In this document: positions 32,371 to 44,606 of the stretch, one piece after another
Numbering within the stretch: position 1 is the first letter of the stretch
Layout: the number at the start of each line of letters is the position of its first letter
Assembly: GCA_021521415.1 (NCBI GenBank)
Contig: JAIQDT010000226.1
Span: 124,001 to 188,000, forward strand
Origin: Bidens hawaiensis
Lineage: Eukaryota > Streptophyta > Magnoliopsida > Asterales > Asteraceae
Length of the DNA stretch: 64,000 nt
Direction of reading: 5' to 3'
Program-made: the position numbers and the translations under genes
Notes under the pieces: generated by a model
The model's input: only the letters and a program-made list of their open reading frames with translations
Told to the model about the DNA's origin: nothing
Database searches by the model: none

Positions 32371-33827
32371 ATGTCGACGCCACCATCATCATCATCCGAT
32401 TAGATGACTCATGCGCATGGGAAGGAACCGCAGTTACCTACCTCATCGCCACCCACCCGTGTAGTCCCGGAACTCGAAGCTCCTGCGCCGAAGAGGTATC
32501 GCTTATCCGGAGGCATGTACGAAAACGAAGTTAGCTGGGATTGGTACCCTAATATGATCGGGCGTATGGTTTATCGTGAACAAGTTCCCCCATTAACTCA
32601 CCCGAACCATCCTGCTTACCCCAGCACCTTACCACCCATAACCGAACTTGTAGAGCGTGTGCTTGCAGCTGTTGTTTCTTGCTTTGAGCGTGACGTGGGT
32701 TACATGCGTTATACGAGAGCGAACGTTTCCGGACTGTTAAAAGATGGAACCGAAACTAAAGAGGAAATTTCCCGCCTGACAGCGGCGATGAAGGAAATGC
32801 AAGAGGCTAGTGATCAACAGATGAAGTTTATGAGAAAGATGCAAGCCGAGATGATAGACTTGCAAGAGCAACTCCAAATAGCAAGGACTCGAACCGAGAT
32901 AGCTTTAGAGCGTTGCGATGTCTTACAAATGCAAATTGATCAGAATGCAGCCGAACCTGATGAAGAACCTGAGGAAGAACCTGAGGAAGATCCCGAGGAG
33001 GAACACGAAGAGGAACCGGAGGAAGAACCTTCTTGGATTGGAACTGGCTAACGCTATGAACTGGGAGGAGTTCAAGAACATGATGCGAGAAGAGTACTGT
33101 CCGAGAGAGGAGATTGCAAAGTTGGAGTCAGAGTTTTGGTCATTGAAGATGGTGGGTTCAAAAATCGAGGCCTACACTACCCGTTCTCACGAGTTGGCCG
33201 TGATGTGTCCACGGATGGTAGACCCACCGAGTAAGAGGATTGAAATGTATATTGATGGGTTAGCACCGCAAATTCAGGGCATGGTGACGTCTTCCAGACC
33301 AGCCACGATCAACAAGCGATCCGGTTAGCTTACAAACTGACGGATCAAGCAGTGACCCAAGGTGCGCTACCACCTAGGGGTTCAACCACTAAAGCCCGTG
33401 ACAACCCGAGTACTGACAACAACAGCAACAACAACCCGAGCAATGGAAAGAGAAAGTTTGACAACACCAGATCCTCATCCTCGAACCCCCCACAGCAACA
33501 ACACTACCGTAAGCCCGAACTCACTCGGGGTTTCAACAACCAGGGTCACAACAACAATAACAACGGTGGCGGGCAGGGTTCGAGCGGCTATGCTGGGAAA
33601 TATCCGAAGTGCAACAGGTGCAACTATCATCATGCTGGCCCGTGTGACCGTGTCAAGTGTCTGAGATGCGGAAAGATGGTTCACCAGGCAAAGGAATGTA
33701 GAGGAGACCTTGCGGCAACGGGTGCTCCTAAACCACCTATGACGACGAAGGGATGTTTCGAATGTGGTCAGGAGGGTCATTTCAGGAAAGATTGTCCCAA
33801 GCTGAAACAGAACGACAACAATGGAGG
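32371..33827 (+). pseudogene. gag: Gag of the gypsy element (deleted, frameshifted)
   Basis: ATG at 32371 is followed by TAG at 32401-32403. The N-terminal part has a coiled-coil stretch (about 32750-32940) and a Glu/Pro repeat (about 32955-33035). It then passes, with a frame change near 33040, into the middle of the retrotransposon gag domain (NWEEFKNMMREEYCPREEIAKLE, about 33057), so the front half of that domain is missing. A one-base loss near 33311 shifts the frame again. Two zinc knuckles follow: CLRCGKMVHQAKEC (about 33659) and CFECGQEGHFRKDC (about 33754). Not functional as gag. Confidence 0.88.
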
Positions 33828-36800
33828 TAATGGAAGTGGCAGTAGTGGTGGAAACAATGGTAAAGGAAGAGCTTTTGTTATTGGGTCGGGTCAAGCCCGC
33901 AATGATCCGTACGTTCTGACTGGTAAGTTCCCTGTGAACGATTGTTTTGCTTTTGTATTGTTTGACACTGGAGCTGATAGGAGTTTTGTGTCGAAAGCCT
34001 TTAGTCAACTCTTAGACTTAACTCCAACCCCGTTAGATGCTAAGTTTCCAGTAGAATTAGCCGACGGAAAGTCTGTAGAAACGACTCATGTACTTGCGGG
34101 ATGTAAGTTAAAACTGTCAGGTCATGTTTTTTGATATCGACCTTATTCCTTTTACGCTTGGTAGTTTCGATGTCGTGGTCGGCATGGACTGGTTATCCGA
34201 GAACCGAGCGGAGATTATATGTCACGACAAGATAGTCCATATTACTACCCCTTCCGGCGAGATCATTTTGATCCGAGGTGAGAGAAGCGGCATGACCACC
34301 AGCGTCATTACCCTCATGAAGGCGAAGAAGTATCTACGAAAGGGTCATCCGGCAATTTTGGCGCAGATTGTTGAGAAACCCGCGGAGGAGAAGCGAATTG
34401 AAGATATATCGATTGTGCGAGATTTTCCGGAAGTTTTCCCGGAGGATTTGCCCGGACTCCCTCCTATACGACAAGTCGAATTCCAAATTGAATTGACCCC
34501 CGGTGCAGCACCCATAGCACGAGCCCCGTATCGGCTCGCACCGGCGGAGCGTCAGGAACTGTCCACTCAGTTGCATGATTTGTTGGATAAGGGTTGTATC
34601 CGACCTAGCTCATCGCCATGGGGAGCCCCTGTCTTATTTTTCAGAAAGAAGGACGGGACTTTCCGCATGTGCATCGACTACCGGGAGTTGGACAAGGTGA
34701 CGGTCAAGAACCGTTACCCTTTACCCCGAGTTTTTATTCGAAGATCGATTTGCGGTCTGGTTACCATCAATTAAGAGTGTGCGAGGAAGATATTCCAAAG
34801 ACGGCTTTCAGAACACGGTATGGTCACTACGAGTTTTCGGTTATGCCATTTGGCCTAACCAACGCACCAGCCGTATTTATGGATCTCATGAATCGAGTAT
34901 GCAAGGCGTACCTCGACAAGTTTGTGATTGTTTTCATTGATGATATTCTCGTCTACTTCAAGGACGAAGCTGACCATGAAGAACACTTGAGGATAATTCT
35001 GGAATTATTGAAGAAGGAACAACTGTACGCTAAACTCTCGAAATGCGAATTTTGACCTCGCGAGGTTCACTTTTTAGGACATGTGATCAACGAGAACTGT
35101 ATCCATGTCGATCCCGGTAAGGTAGAGGCCATCAAAAACTGGGAAGCACCTAAGACTCCGACTGAGGTGCGGCAATTCCTAGGACTGGCCGGCTACTACC
35201 GGCGTTTCATCGAAGGATTTTCAAAGATTGCTCAACCCCTCACCGCTTTGACTCACAAGGGTACTAAGTACAATTGGGGAGACGCGCAAGAATCCGCTTT
35301 CCAACTGTTGAAAACCAAACTCTGTAGCGCCCCTATTTTAGCCCTCCCCGAGGGAACAGAGAATTTTGAGGTACATTGTGACGCATCGATACAAGGTCTC
35401 GGTTGTGTGCTGATGCAACTCGAGAAGGTTATAGCCTATGCCTCTCGACAACTACGGGTTCACGAGAAGAACTACACGACCCATGATTTGGAGCTCGGAG
35501 CTGTGGTGTTTGCCCTTAAGATATGGAGGCATTACTTGTACGGTATGAAGTTTACCATTTACACCGACCACAAGAGTCTCCAACATATCTACGATCAGAA
35601 GGAGCTGAACATGCGACAGCATCGTTGGGTCGAGCTGCTTAATGATTATGATTGTGCCATCAAGTACCACCCTGGCAAGGCCAATGTAGTGGCCGACGCC
35701 CTCAGTAGAAAAGAAACCGATTAACCCAGGCGAGTGCGAGCATTGCAACTCACGATTCATGCCAGCTTACCCGATTAGATTCGCGATACACAACTTGAAG
35801 CTTTGAAGGATGATAATCTTCCATCGGAACTCATGCGGGGCATGAACAAGCAACTTGAAACTAGATCGGACGGGGTTCGATATTTTGAGAACCGGATTTG
35901 GGTTCCATGGTACGGAGAGTTGAGAACTCTGGTGATGGACGAAGCACACAAGTCCCGATATTCTATCCACCCTGGCTCAGATAAAATGTATCATGACTTA
36001 AAGGCACTTTACTGGTGGCCAAATATGAAAGCCGACATTGCCACCTACGTGAGCAAATGCTTGACTTGTGCCAGAGTCAAAATAGAATACCAGAAACCAT
36101 CTGGCCTACTACAACAACCGAAACTTCCAATGTGGAAATGGGAACACATCTCAATGGATTTTATCACGGGATTACCTAAGACACCGACGGGATGCGATAC
36201 CATCTGGGTGATCGTTAACCGGTTGACTAAGTCGGCACACTTCTTAGCAATTAAGGAATCGGACAAAATGAAAAGATTGACTTGCGTCTACATGAAGGAA
36301 TTAGTGTCTAGACATGGAGTGCCTGTCTCAATTATTTCTGATCGAGATTCCCGTTTCACTTCGCACTTTTGGAAGTCGCTACAGAGTGCCCTAGGCACAC
36401 GCCTTGATATGAGCACAGCATACCATCCTCAGACGGATGGGCAAAGTGAACGAACTATTCAAACCTTAGAGGACATGTTGCGTGCATGTGTGTTGGATTT
36501 CGGAAAAAGTTGGGAACCTCACTTACCTTTGGTAGAGTTTTCATATAATAACAGCTACCACGCAAATATTAAAGCAACGCCGTTTGAAGCGTTGTACGGA
36601 CGGAAGTGTCGATCACCTCTCTGCTGGGCAGAGGTGGGTGACAGCCAAATCACTGGTCCAGAACTGGTACTCGAAATCTCGGAAAAGATTGTTCAAATCC
36701 GAAACCGCATGGCAGCAGCACGAGATCGTCAAAAGAGTTACGCCGACAAGCGCCGAAAACCTCTCGAATTTCAAGTGAACGATCAAGTGTTACTCAAAGT

Positions 36801-37254
36801 CTCACCTTGGAAAGGTGTGGTTCGCTTTGGAAAGCAAAACAAACTCAACCCACGATATGTTGGTCCTTACCGGATAATGGAACGCGTTGGTCCGGTGGCG
36901 TACCGACTGGACTTACCAACGGAACTCAGCAGTGTACACAATGTTTTTCACGTATCCAATTTGAAGAAATGCCTATCTGATGAATCCCAAGTAGTCCCTT
37001 TGGAAGAACTGCAAGTTGATGAACAGCTACGCTTCATTGAAGAACCAGTTGAAGTTTTGGATTGGGAAACCAAAACACTCAAGCACAGCAAAATTCCAAT
37101 CGTTAAGGTTCGTTGGAACTCAAGACGTGGACCGGAGTTCACGTGGGAACGCGAGGATCAAATGATGAAAAAGTATCCTCACCTTTTTGAAGGGCTGACC
37201 AAACACAGAAAACCGCAAAACCCGACAAACCGTCAGAAATCACCGGAGGTATGA
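33828..37254 (+). pseudogene. pol: Pol of the gypsy element: PR-RT-RH-IN-chromodomain
   Basis: Protease DTGADRSF is at 33964. One extra T in a T-run (34126-34131) shifts the frame. RT is frameshifted with a small deletion near 34730 (about 11 residues lost before [12 protein letters not shown]); catalytic FIDDILVY is near 34933. TGA at 35053-35055 replaces Trp. RNase H ([12 protein letters not shown] near 35565) ends before TAA (35722-35724), and TAG follows at 35776-35778. Integrase has the HHCC zinc finger (about 35944-36075) and the triad Asp 36157, Asp 36340, Glu 36448 (D,D35E). A C-terminal chromodomain (about 37050-37190, [14 protein letters not shown]) is thought to steer insertion into heterochromatin. 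Ends at TGA 37252-37254. Confidence 0.92.
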
Positions 37255-37280
37255 ATTAAATTTCGGGACGAAATTTCTTT

Positions 37281-37386
37281 CTACTAGGGGATGATATGAC
37301 AAACTGAAAATTTTTCTTACTTTTTCAGACACTCATCACGACTTGACTCAAATTTTCGGGACGAAAATTCTTTAACATGGGAATGA
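37281..37386 (+). promoter_or_regulatory. Duplicated polypurine/LTR-start module
   Basis: Two copies of a module: TTTCGGGACGAAA, then a purine-rich tract, then T-TGACA. The first gives CTACTAGGGGATGA|TATGACA (37281-37301), the second AACATGGGAATGA|TGTGACA (37374-37393). The 5' LTR starts at the second type; the solo LTR at 47796 starts at the first. Confidence 0.7.
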
Positions 37387-39967
37387 TGTGACAATCTTCA
37401 ATTTCAGGTTAACTCCGTTAACTCAACTCCGTCAATTCAAACTTAAGATCATTGAATCTATAATGCACACCTCATTACATATAAGCTAGGGTTTAAATGA
37501 CGCTTGAACAATTATTACATGTGTAGTCTTTCGGGAATTGCACCGAAACGCAAACGAGTTGACACAAACAATTGGTGAATAAACGAAAAACGTCAAAACA
37601 ATAGTTATGTGATAATTATGTGTTAGACATATGTGTTACTTGATTATATTATATGTGATGCTAAACAAGAAACTAGAACTAAATTAATTAAGCTAGAAAA
37701 GTAACATTTGAAAGTTGAGGGACTTAAGTGTAACATCTTGTTATTATTAATAATATGTAGAACCCTAATCTCTTTCTCTCCTCTCCCTCACAATTGACGG
37801 TAGCCCCCCCCCCCCTTGCTCTCCCTTGCGATCGGCTCACACACACACATAATACTTGATCTTTGATCTTGTTTTTCACAATTGAAGCATCTTACATCCG
37901 ACTCTAGTCATCCTCTACCTTCCTCTTGCTTATTTTTGTGCCTTTGAAGGTATAATTATAAACCCTAGAATCTGGAAATTATATATATGATGTCCATATG
38001 ACTTGTTTTGATTAGATGATGGTTAATTATTTATTGATTGTTGATTTGATAACTAGAATTGATGTTATTGCATGTTAATTGCTTGTTTCTTTGATTTTTG
38101 AGTCCAAGTAAAACACTAATCGTGTATGTGGTGTGTATTTGATGTGCATGGATAATTATTATGGTGTCTTGAATGTCATATGAACGGATTATGGTCTATA
38201 GATAGTTAATATGTTGAGTATGGATGCAAACAGTTTCTGGACAGATTGTGTTATTGATGTTCAATTGACTCTAACGGGGTGTGAATATAAAAATTGATCG
38301 AGATAATTGATACTACAGTAAACTAGGTTGAGTCTAGTCTCTAAAGAATATAAATTTGTAATTTTTGGACGTGTAAAAGTTAACTTTTATGATTTTACAA
38401 AAACGTTGTGTAAATCTGAGTTGGGAGACCTGCTGTTAGGTTGTTTTGTAAATATTATATCTCATGAACTACAAGACCAAATGGGTTGGTTCCACCTCTG
38501 GAAGTTAACTTGTTGAGTTAAGAACCTAACCCAATTGGTCTTGCCTTTGTTGGATTTTTCATTTAATGGTAATTTCAAATAAAATTCTGTTGCGCATGAA
38601 TTTGACTGTTATGAGTTTGCTGTAATGTTTTGATCATTGTGAGAAACCTATGTGGAATAAAAATAAAATAAAATATGTTCTGGAAACCTAATACATGTAT
38701 GCTTTTTTGATGATTTTTAGTAAATTAATTGAGATGCTATGATCAGTGGAATAGTACAATCTTTCAAGTAGAATTTCTGTCTCGGTGAAACTAGCTGCTG
38801 AATTTTGTGAAAATGCATGAAACCTGATAATTGCTTATTAATTGTTATGTTTTGACCAAATTGCCCCTGTGGGGAATACTTGCTAAATAGTTGTCGTGTT
38901 TTGACCAAATTGCCCTTGCGAGGAATAATTGCTAGTTAATTGTTATGTGTTGACCAAATTGCCCTCACGGGGAGTAATTTCTAGTGATGTACATTATTAA
39001 TACATGACACGTAAATAATTGCTCACACATGTAATGTATCACAAATGTACTTGTTAAAGTCACACACGATTCACAAACGAAACACGAAACATATTGTGTG
39101 CATAGTTATTATGTGCCGAGTCTAGAGACTCGATAATAGTTCCGACACTTAGAAAAATCTCTTTGTTGTTTTAGAACGCTAGAGAGAGTTTTTCTGTGAC
39201 GCGCATCCTTTGGTGATTTAATTTGGGAATTCTTCGCAAACAGTGAGTTCACTTACCCCTCTAAACTATTTTCAAACGCTTTTCACTTGGGGAGATAACA
39301 TACTCCGAAAACGCAATAACTAAAGTCCTTCATTCACATCGAACCGTTTAGTATTGGATAATAGCGAGTCATTGTTGAGTAGTACTACTGGGTTTGACAA
39401 ACCCCACCCAACGCTAAACTCGACTGGAGGTCGAGTGGGTGTAATCTTGGCTAAACACATACCATGGTCGGGATAGACCTGGTGGCAAGGCAAATGATAA
39501 ACAGTCAGCTTCGGTGTCGAACACTTAGTAATACTTAGTTTATAGGCTAGCTACCTATAGATATATAATTGACATAACACTATCTGGTAACGCAAAACGC
39601 TGAACGCAAAACGCTAAACGCAAAACGCTGAACGCAAACGCTAAACGCTTTATTTTATATAAACTTGTGAACTCACCAACCTCGTGTTGACACTTTTAGT
39701 ATGTTATTCTCAGGTAGCCGAGGCGGGCGCGCGGTATAGGATCATGCATTGTTTGAAATGCTTTTGTTTATGCATCCTGATTTTAAACTGTTATTATGGG
39801 ATTTTGAGTCGTCCTGCGTGACGCTACTTTTATCTTTTGGTTTTTACGCTTCCGCACTTATTTTCATTTAAACGTTTTTATGGGTTGATTATAACTAATG
39901 ATTCCGATCCTGTTAGTTCACACCCTCTGACGATAAAACTCCGTTAGTGGATTTTGAGGGTGTGACA
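37387..39967 (+). repeat. 3' LTR of the gypsy element
   Basis: 2,581 bp, TGTGACAATC to GGTGTGACA. Relative to the 5' LTR it has a 58-bp deletion near 39308 (between two AAACGCA copies) and extra units in the AACGCTGAACGC minisatellite (39590-39650). Sequence homologous to the start of the solo LTR extends 92 bp further upstream, to 37295. Followed by TAGCA. Confidence 0.93.
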
Positions 39968-39972
39968 TAGCA

Positions 39973-40755
39973 AGATTATCAAAGTCCAAAATAACCATTT
40001 ATTAAGGAAAACGCAGCGGAGTATATAAGTTTTGAATCTTGTTTTACCAATTCACATAAACCCGTTTATGTATATAAACCCAAACCAGGATCCAGATACA
40101 ATATACATGCTATCAAAATCATACATAGGGTGTTAACAAACATACCTTCAAGTCCGAGAATGAAAGGAATGAATGAAATTGAACGGCTAGAATCCAAAGG
40201 AGGAATCCTCAAGCTTGCATACCCAACGAGCTAATTGACAAACACCCAAGGTTTCTAGGGTCCTTCACTTCTTGCAAACTCTTGTTCTTGCTCTTGGGTT
40301 TTTGGCCGAGAGGTTAGAGAGAGTTTGTGTGTGAGAGAGAAGATGTAAGCATTCACCAAGAAAAACTAATCTCCCAATTAAATTGTTTGCATGTCTTGGA
40401 GCAAAACAAAATAGGAGAGAGGGAGAGGGATGGGACCGGCCACCATGGGGCCTTTCCCCCCAAAACCAAACTCAAATTTGTGTATTATTTCCTTAAAACA
40501 TATTTTGTTATTTATCCTAATAAATAGTATTTCTCTCAAACATAAATTATCCACATATTTTACTTAACACACATGTGCAACATTTAGAAAACCCATTTTC
40601 CAAATATGTAAGTGTGGATTGTTATTACTTAGATCATATCTAATAATAATTATAGTGGCATTTGTCTAGCTTGTTATTGGGTATGACCCGACTTGGATCA
40701 CAACGTACTAGCCACATCAAATCTAATATGTGTCTTGGGCAGATCGATTCCAACA
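39973..40755 (-). repeat. 3' LTR of F (major part)
   Basis: On the minus strand it starts TGTTGGAATC at 40755, just after the PPT, and runs to the gypsy insertion; the last 15 bp are at 29551-29565, giving TGTTGG...CCAACA ends. It holds a CTCTCTCTAACC tract (about 40325-40310) and the ACTCCGCTGCG element near its end. I see no gene in it. Confidence 0.7.
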
Positions 40756-40772
40756 ATCTCCCACTTGCACAA
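40756..40772 (-). promoter_or_regulatory. Polypurine tract of F
   Basis: On the minus strand GTGCAAGTGGGAGAT directly precedes TGTTGG, the usual PPT context of this Copia lineage. Confidence 0.8.
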
Positions 40773-41570
40773 GAAACATAGAATATTGATACAAATAGCA
40801 AATACCGCCTAACAACAGTTTACTATCCTTAATACGTATGACGAAGTGCCATTCAATAACATCATCCCCTTCAAGTCCCATACTTGAAAATGATTTAGGT
40901 GAAACTATCATTTATCATTTTGTCTCAAATGTCATGTTAAATCCATAGACACAGAGTGATCATTCTTTGTTGATTTAAGTAATCAGGCCTTAGACATTTA
41001 ACTCTCAACGAATAAGAGGGACAAATCCCCTATTGACTACATCTGTCTCTCACTATCACCTCGTACCATACTTGAGCTTAGCCTTATATACTAACATATT
41101 TCAGAGCAGCAAAGAACTAAGTCAGAGTATAATAGTCGGTGAATATCAAGACCCAATATGTATCTCAGGTCTGAGGATACTATGATGTTCGCCTTTATTC
41201 AAATTTACTTATGATCACAAATCACAAGGATTCCTTGCAGTAAAATTGAGGGCGGGTCAGTCCAATATTTATTTCATAAATATCTACGAACCTTGGCAGC
41301 AAACCCTTTTCTATATTCATACCTCATGAATATCTACCAATCGAAGTTCATAATAGTCTTACTTTCATATTTGTTCCCACAACTATTATTGACTACGGAC
41401 GTTTAGAATAATCAAATTATTCACGGATTTAAACATGCTAAAATGGAACATAACTCAAGAACATGACCATAACCAAAAACCATATGATTGAGCTAAAATA
41501 AAATTTTCCGATATCCAAATACATAATTTGATCAAATCCAATCACTAGAATATCGAATTCCTAAGATGCA
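40773..41570 (-). other. Noncoding region between RNase H and PPT of F
   Basis: About 800 bp, AT-rich, with no recognisable gene or motif array; I see only weak chance ORFs here. Confidence 0.6.
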
Positions 41571-44500
41571 AGTATGACCCTCATGCTTCTGCCTTTCAAG
41601 GAGCTTCTGAGTTGATCTGCAATGTTTTGATCAGTGGGAACTTTGCGAATACATATCTTTCCCTTTTCAACCTCATCCCTTGTGTAGTTGAATCTCCACT
41701 CAATGTGCCAAGTCTTTTGATGTGCACGGGGTTCCTTGATTTGAGCAATCGCACCCTCGTTGTCACAAAATATTTCTAGAGGGTCCTAAATGGTACGGAC
41801 TACCCCTAGGTCGGCAATGAACTTTCTAATCCATGCAGCTTCTTGAGTTGCCAAGGAAGCGACGATGTATTCTGATTCAGTGAAGGACAAGGCTACCACG
41901 TCTTGTTTTGCGCTCTTCCAAGAGACAGCACCACCATTTAGAACGAAGACATATCCCGATTGTGATCGAGAATCATCTCGATCAATATGGAAAATCACAT
42001 CCGTGTAACCCTTTACAGTGAGTTCGTCCTCACCAGAGCCATATATTAGAAAAATATCCTTAGTCCTCCTAAGGTATTTCAATATGCTCTTAACTGCCAT
42101 CCAATGGCTAGTTCCCAAATTTTGTTGGTATCTACTTGTCATGCTCAAAGCGCATGACACATCCGGTCAGGTGCATATCACGACATACATGATGGATCCT
42201 ATAGCAGACGCATATGGGATTCCATTCATTTTGTCTTGCTCAACCCTTGAGCTTGGACATTGGGAAGCACTCAATATTGTTCCTCTTTGAATAGGTACCA
42301 AACCTTTTTTAGAGTTTTCCATCTTGAACCTTTTCAAGATTTTGTCAATGTATGCACTTTGATTCCAACCTATCAACCGCCTTGATCTATCCCTATAGAT
42401 CCTTATTCCCATAATATAGGCGGCTTCACCAAGATCCTTGATGGAAAAGCAATTTCCAAGCCAGGCTTTTACCCCTTCCAAGGTTGGAATGTCATTTCCA
42501 AATAGTAAAATGTCATCGACATATAATACTAGAAAGGTAATGATGCTCCCACTGGCTTTCTTATAAAACACAAGTTTCATCAGCGTTTTTGATGAATCCA
42601 AATTTCCTGACTTCATCATCAAAACGGTGATTCCAACTTCTAGATGCTTGCTTCAATCCATAGATTGATTTCCTCAACTTGTATACTTTGTTAGGATGTT
42701 GTGGATCAACAAAACCTTTAGGCTGAACCATATAGACATCTTCCTCAAGGTGTCTATTGAGAAAAGCTGTTTTGACATCCATTTGCCATATCACATAGTC
42801 ATAATATGCAGTTATGGCAAATAATATCCTTATAGACTTTAGCAACGTCACGGGCGAGAAAGTTTCATCATAATCAACCCCTTGAGATTGAGTGAAACCC
42901 TTTGCTACAAGTCTAGCTTTATAAGTATCCAAATTTCGACGCATGTATGTTTTCTTCTTTAAAACCCACTTACTTCCAACCAGTTTGGAATTAAGAGGTG
43001 GTACAACCAAGTCCCATACTTGGTTATCATGCATGGATTGCATCTCAACGTTCATGGCTTCCAGCCATTTATCACAATCAAATTGTCACATTGCATCTCG
43101 GTATGTGGTGGGTTCATCAGAATCTACCACGTAGCATCCATCCATGAAAAATCCATATCTTTCAGGTAGGGTGCTAATTCTACCAGATTTGCGAACGTTT
43201 TGTATGTTTTGATCAACCATTTGATCATTATCAACAACCTCTTGTTGATTGTTGTGCCAACCAAACGCGTATCGGCTTGTGGTTCTCGATCCTCCTCCAG
43301 CTCCACAGTTATATCAGTTCCTTCTATAAGAAACCTTCTTTCTAAGAACTCAGCCTTTCGAGCTATAAACACTTTATGCTCGTTTGGATTGTAGAAATAA
43401 TATCCCATCGAATCTTTGGGAAATCCAACAAAGATACACTTAGTGGATCGGCTTTCAATCTTGTTTTGGGTGTTGTTCTTGACATATGCCTCACAACCCC
43501 ATACCTTTAAATATGATAACGATGGAACCCTTCCATGCCATATTTCAAAAGGTGTCCTATCCACTTTCTTGGTTGGTGCCATATTTAGAATACTACGGGC
43601 AGCAGAGATCAAAGCGAAACCCCAAAATGATAGAGGTAATGTACTTCTATCCATCATAGATCGAACCTATCCAATAGAGTTCGATTCCTCCTCTCGGACA
43701 CACCATTATGTTGCGGTGTTCTATGTGGAGTAAGTTGTGAGACAATCCCATAACTCCTAAGATGTTCTAGATCACATCATTGAGGTATTCACCTCCTCTA
43801 TCAGAACGTAGTACTTTGAATGTTTTGTTGAGTTGATTTTGTACTTCATTTTGGAAGACCTTAAACAGTTCAAAGGCTTCATCTTTGTGTCTTAACAAGA
43901 ACACATACCCATATGGACTATAATCATCGGTAAAGGTAATGAAGTATCTTTCACCATTCCTTGTCATTGTCTTAAATGGACCACATACATCCGAATGTAT
44001 GATACCTAATAAGTCTTTCGCCCTTTCAATACTTCCACTAAAGGGCTCCTTGATCATCTTCCCCAACAAACAGGACACACATTTATCAAATGAATCATTA
44101 TTCACTTCCAAAAGACCATTCTTTTGAAGTGTATTAATGTGATGCTTGTTTATGTGACCAAGGCGACAATGCCAAAGAAAAGTTTCACTCAAATCCAATT
44201 TGAGTCTTTTGGTGTTAGCTTGGTACAACGAGTCATCAATGGATGTATTATCATGAACTAATTCATAAATGCCATTTGACGGCATTGATTTAAAATAAAA
44301 GACATCCTTCATAAAAACATAAATACCATTGTCAACAAACTTAAAATCATATCCAAATTGTCTTAATACAGAAACAGAGATAATATTCCTAGTCAAACTA
44401 GTATAATATAAAATTTTTTTCAAAATAACTTCCAAACCATGTGGAAGCTTTAAAACATAATTTCCCCGGAGCATGGACGTCAACTCTTGCTCCATTTCCC

Positions 44501-44577
44501 ATGAAGAGACTAATATCTCCTTTCTTCACATCATTTCTTCTTGTGAACTCCTGCAATGAATTGCATATGTGAGTTCC
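41571..44577 (-). pseudogene. pol: Pol of element F (PR end-IN-RT-RNase H)
   Basis: It begins inside the protease (GTHICNSLQEF). Integrase follows: pre-IN zinc finger WHCRLGHINKHH and CVSCLLGK (about 44170-44050), the first Asp in HSDVCGP (about 43990), the second in RSDRGGEY (about 43800), and after a frame change TPQHNGVSERRNRT with the catalytic Glu (about 43710-43680). RT shows GSKWVLKKKT, WQMDVKTAFLN and catalytic YVDDIL (about 42528-42510); RNase H shows AVSWKSAKQDVVALS (about 41930). Frame changes lie near 44490, 43765 and 42600. Stops include one near 42165 and a TAG at 41786. Non-functional. Confidence 0.88.
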
Positions 44578-44606
44578 ATGAATTGCATATGGATCTAGTT
44601 ATTTTA
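44570..44606 (-). repeat. 22-bp tandem duplication at the D/F junction
   Basis: CATATGCAATTCAT occurs twice 22 bp apart at the broken edge of F's protease. It may mark a repair event at the junction with element D. Confidence 0.55.

Larger units (their letters stand above)
29566..39967 (+). mobile_element. Ty3/gypsy chromovirus element (Tekay-like)
   Basis: 10.4-kb element with 2.6-kb LTRs (29566-32193 and 37387-39967), TSD TAGCA (29561-29565 and 39968-39972), tRNA-Met-type primer site, gag-PR-RT-RH-IN order and a chromodomain after integrase. The TTTCGGGACGAAA motif before the 3' LTR is typical, as I recall, of Tekay/Del chromoviruses. LTRs are nearly identical by eye apart from a 58-bp deletion and repeat-number changes, yet the coding region has a large gag deletion, an RT deletion and several frameshifts and stops. 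Confidence 0.93.
39973..44577 (-). mobile_element. Copia element F (5'-truncated)
   Basis: Minus-strand Ty1/copia element of a different lineage (Angela/TAR-like by RT and RNase H sequence; inference). Order from high to low coordinate: end of protease, integrase, RT, RNase H, PPT, 3' LTR. Gag and the protease active site are missing; the upstream side joins element D's LTR. The gypsy element is inserted 15 bp from the far end of its 3' LTR. Confidence 0.85.

Noticed and set aside
40130..40330. Possible host gene with 5' UTR and intron (minus strand)
   Set aside because: It lies inside F's LTR; the pyrimidine tract and splice-like sites are common in LTR leaders and no exon follows.
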